The position numbers were made by a program, and so were the translations under genes. This document shows, piece by piece, positions 16,196-18,076 of a stretch of 18,076 bases of DNA. The notes beneath the pieces were generated by a model, which had not been told where the DNA came from, made no database searches, and was given only the letters and a program-made list of their open reading frames with translations. Within the stretch, counting starts at the first letter, position 1. Each line of letters begins with the position of its first letter. The stretch spans positions 289 to 18,364 of the forward strand of contig DDSP01000022.1 of the NCBI GenBank assembly GCA_002343445.1, given 5' to 3'. The DNA comes from Chthonomonas sp. UBA2387. Its GTDB lineage: Bacteria; Armatimonadota; Fimbriimonadia; Fimbriimonadales; Fimbriimonadaceae.

Positions 16196-17391
16196 GCGAA
16201 TAGCCTCTGCGCCGCCTGGACGCCTTCGATCAACGCCTCCACATCGGCCATTGTATTGTATAGGCCGAACGAGGCTCGGGCCGAACCGGGAACGCCGTAC
16301 CGATGCCACAGCGGCTGGCAACAGTGATGGCCGGCCCGGATGGCCACTCCCTGCTGGTCGAGCACCGTGGCCATGTCGTGCGGATGCACTCCGGCCACGT
16401 TGAACGACACGATGCCCGATTGAACGTCTTCGGGCCCGTACACCGTGGTGCCGTCGAGTTGCAGCAGCCGGCTTCGGGCTTCTACGGCCAGCGCCCTCTC
16501 GTGCGCCTCGATTCTGTCCAGACCGGTTTCCTCGAGAAAGTCGAGCGCCCGCGCCAAGCCCACGGCACCCGCGATGTTGGGCGTTCCCGCCTCGAAGCGG
16601 CCTGGAGGCAACTTGAACGTGGTTCCTTCGAACGAAACCTTGGCGATCATGTCGCCGCCACCCTGATACGGGGGCATCTTCGGCAGCACGTCGTTGCGGC
16701 CGACCAGCACGCCGATACCCGTCGGCCCATACGTCTTGTGCCCGGAGAACACGAAGAAATCGGGATCGAGTTCGGCGAGGTCCACCTTGCGCCCGGGGAC
16801 CGATTGTGCGCCATCCACCAGCACCATCGCGCCGACCTCGCGGGCGCGGCGGACGAGGTGCTCCACCGGGTTCAGCGTGCCCAACGCATTCGAGATGTGC
16901 CCCACGGCCACCAGCCGCGTTCGGGGACCGAGGATGCGATCAAGGGCTCCGAGTTCGAGCCGTCCATCCTCGGTGACCGGGACCACGCGGATCACCAGGC
17001 CGGACCGTTGCGCGGCGAGTTGCCACGGCACGATGTTGGCGTGGTGCTCCATCTCGGTGAGCACGATCTCGTCGCCCTCGCGCCATCCACCGGGGAACGA
17101 GTGCGCGACGAGGTTGATGGCCTCGGTCGCACCGCGCACGAAGACGACCTCGCGCGGCGAGGCGTTCAGGAATGCCGCGATCCTCGCCCGCGCGCCCTCG
17201 TAGGCGTCGGTGGCTTCAACACTGAGCGAGTACGCGCCACGGTGGATGTTGGCGTAGCGCTCGGAGTAGAACTCCCGCTCGGCTTCGAGGACGACGCGCG
17301 GCTTTTGGGCGCTGGCTGCGGTGTCGAGGAAGTGCAGTTCCGGCCGTGCGGCCAGAAGCGGAAACTCTTGGCGAAGGCCCAGGTCGCTCAA
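16192..17391 (-). CDS. sufS: SufS cysteine desulfurase
   Basis: A 399-residue class-II cysteine desulfurase, which takes sulfur from L-cysteine using PLP and supplies it for Fe-S assembly, here to SufU. Seen are FLDTAASAQKP (21-31), RGATEAINLVA (86-96), EHHANIVPWQ (115-124), DGAQSVPG (193-200), PLP-binding Lys219 in FSGHKTYGPTG, RFEAGTPN (265-272) and the active-site Cys357 in RAGHHCCQPL. There is a second cysteine right after it where Ala is common. I place the start at TTG 17391, which overlaps the upstream stop in a TTGA junction with GAGG seven bases away (17399-17402) and gives the normal family N-terminus. Upstream in-frame codons read through the preceding gene. Confidence 0.94.
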   Translation of the reverse strand: MSDLGLRQEFPLLAARPELHFLDTAASAQKPRVVLEAEREFYSERYANIHRGAYSLSVEATDAYEGARARIAAFLNASPREVVFVRGATEAINLVAHSFPGGWREGDEIVLTEMEHHANIVPWQLAAQRSGLVIRVVPVTEDGRLELGALDRILGPRTRLVAVGHISNALGTLNPVEHLVRRAREVGAMVLVDGAQSVPGRKVDLAELDPDFFVFSGHKTYGPTGIGVLVGRNDVLPKMPPYQGGGDMIAKVSFEGTTFKLPPGRFEAGTPNIAGAVGLARALDFLEETGLDRIEAHERALAVEARSRLLQLDGTTVYGPEDVQSGIVSFNVAGVHPHDMATVLDQQGVAIRAGHHCCQPLWHRYGVPGSARASFGLYNTMADVEALIEGVQAAQRLFA

Positions 17392-17846
17392 GGCCGTGCC
17401 TCGGTGCGCAGGCACCACTCGAACAACCGACGCCATTCCTCGCGTTGCACGTTGAGAAGCGTACCGGGGTCCCAGCCGCTCTGCACCTGGTCCACGAACC
17501 GCGCCGCATCGTACTCCTGCCAACCGACAAACGCCGGATGCGCACCAGCCTGCCGCAGCCAATACTTGCTGTTCCAGAAGTCACCCTCGCGCCGATGCAG
17601 AATGGCGTGCCACATCGAACCCGTGGGACTCGGGTCGGCCTGACAGATGGCGTGGCTGCGCTCCAAATCGTCCGCATAGAGCCAAAGCCCAGCGGTCAGC
17701 GCGGGAGCGAGATGCCCGCACGCCTCGACAAGCGACGTCAACAAGGGGTTGGGCGTGGGCGCGACCAACTCCGGCATCGCGACGTCGAGCGGAACCGCTT
17801 CAAAGATCGGCCCGATCCACGGCGCGAGGCGCTCGGGAACGTCCAT
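17388..17846 (-). CDS. conserved-looking protein of unknown function inside the suf operon
   Basis: A 152-residue cytosolic protein without signal peptide or membrane segment. I cannot assign a function. Its most striking part is residues 64-103: SHAICQ, then MWHAILHRREGDFWNSKYW and HP, a run rich in His, Arg, Trp and Asp that looks strongly constrained. I have a recollection of similar uncharacterised proteins with HRREPD and NAKYW motifs in other phyla, but no named family. Cysteines are at 43, 69 and 145. The ATG at 17846 has AGGGG five bases upstream and is eleven bases after the sufD stop. Its end overlaps the sufS start by four bases, so it is co-translated with the cysteine desulfurase. 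An Fe-S-related or sulfur-related role is suggested only by position. Confidence 0.85.
   Translation of the reverse strand: MDVPERLAPWIGPIFEAVPLDVAMPELVAPTPNPLLTSLVEACGHLAPALTAGLWLYADDLERSHAICQADPSPTGSMWHAILHRREGDFWNSKYWLRQAGAHPAFVGWQEYDAARFVDQVQSGWDPGTLLNVQREEWRRLFEWCLRTEARP
17399..17402 (-). promoter_or_regulatory. ribosome binding site supporting the TTG start of sufS
   Basis: GAGG on the minus strand, seven bases before TTG 17391, inside the 3' end of the upstream gene. The spacing, the TTGA overlap and the family-like N-terminus together favour this non-ATG start. Confidence 0.55.
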
Positions 17847-17857
17847 CGCTACCCCTG

Positions 17858-18076
17858 CTAGGCCGGGAAGCCTCCGCCGAGCTTCTCGTAAAGGGCCCGC
17901 TCCACTTGGTCCCTCACCTGCTCGTGCGTGATGTGGTCGAGCACTTCGCTCGCAAACGCATAGGTCAGCAGGCTTCTCGCCACGTCGAACGGGATGCCGC
18001 GCGCCCGCAGGTAGAACAGGGCCTCCTCTTCCAACTGGCCGACCGTCGCCCCGTGCGTGCACTTCACGTCGTCGGC
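17858..18076 (-). CDS. sufD: SufD, C-terminal fragment (cut by window end)
   Basis: The last 72 residues of a SufB/SufD-family protein whose beginning lies beyond the right edge. The segment DVKCTHGATVGQLEEEALFY followed by LRARGI and a helical tail is the typical C-terminal end of SufD. SufB usually has KASHEATVSKI at this place, so SufD is preferred. SufD forms the SufBCD complex that builds Fe-S clusters in the cytosol. sufB and sufC are expected further right on the minus strand. The stop is TAG at 17858-17860. Confidence 0.9.
   Translation of the reverse strand, partial: ADDVKCTHGATVGQLEEEALFYLRARGIPFDVARSLLTYAFASEVLDHITHEQVRDQVERALYEKLGGGFPA

Noticed and set aside
16303..17643. A 446-codon plus-strand open frame opposite sufS
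   Set aside because: The opposite strand encodes a complete cysteine desulfurase. The plus-strand product shows no domain.

Overview
This is an 18 kb stretch of compact, GC-rich bacterial chromosome (roughly 60-65% G+C by eye). It holds 17 protein genes, two of which are cut by or close to the window edges, and it has no gene-free stretch above about 160 bases. No RNA gene, insertion sequence, prophage or CRISPR array is visible. The gene set (a SUF system with a B. subtilis-type SufU, a Tat-exported Gfo/Idh/MocA oxidoreductase, a bidomain MDR-Gfo oxidoreductase, an FHA/PP2C/Ser-Thr kinase trio) suggests a free-living bacterium of a group such as Armatimonadota, Planctomycetota or Acidobacteriota. 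That placement is an inference and I hold it weakly.

Layout. (1) 47-1474 (+): an aldehyde dehydrogenase of the alpha-ketoglutaric semialdehyde dehydrogenase type, convergent with the next block. (2) 1482-4645 (-): a signalling cassette in the order FHA membrane protein, PP2C phosphatase, membrane Ser/Thr kinase. (3) 4730-10792 (-): a five-gene nucleotide-sugar operon in the order left-handed beta-helix acetyltransferase, Gfo/Idh/MocA dehydrogenase, DegT-type aminotransferase, UDP-sugar 6-dehydrogenase, and a fused MDR/Gfo oxidoreductase. (4) 10951-14579 (+): a small secreted protein of unknown function, recJ, and a Tat-exported oxidoreductase. (5) 14637-18076 (-): the distal part of a suf iron-sulfur cluster operon, running from sufD (cut by the window end) through a conserved protein of unknown function, sufS, sufU, sufT, an Rrf2 regulator and an A-type carrier.

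How they work together. Four of the five genes in block 3 match, step by step, the set needed to make UDP-2,3-diacetamido-2,3-dideoxy-glucuronate from UDP-GlcNAc (the WbpA/B/E/D logic of Pseudomonas O-antigen synthesis): C6 oxidation, C3 oxidation, transamination and N-acetylation. The FHA/PP2C/kinase cassette follows on the same strand after 84 bases and could sense or control envelope state. The suf genes are tightly packed: sufS, sufU and sufT start in four-base overlaps with the upstream stop (TTGA, ATGA, GTGA), and the regulator starts in a TAATG junction.

Most worth a second look: the conserved protein of unknown function inside the suf operon, the fused oxidoreductase that lacks the usual catalytic zinc ligands, the complete diacetamido-uronate gene set, and a perfect inverted repeat in the only sizeable divergent intergenic region.
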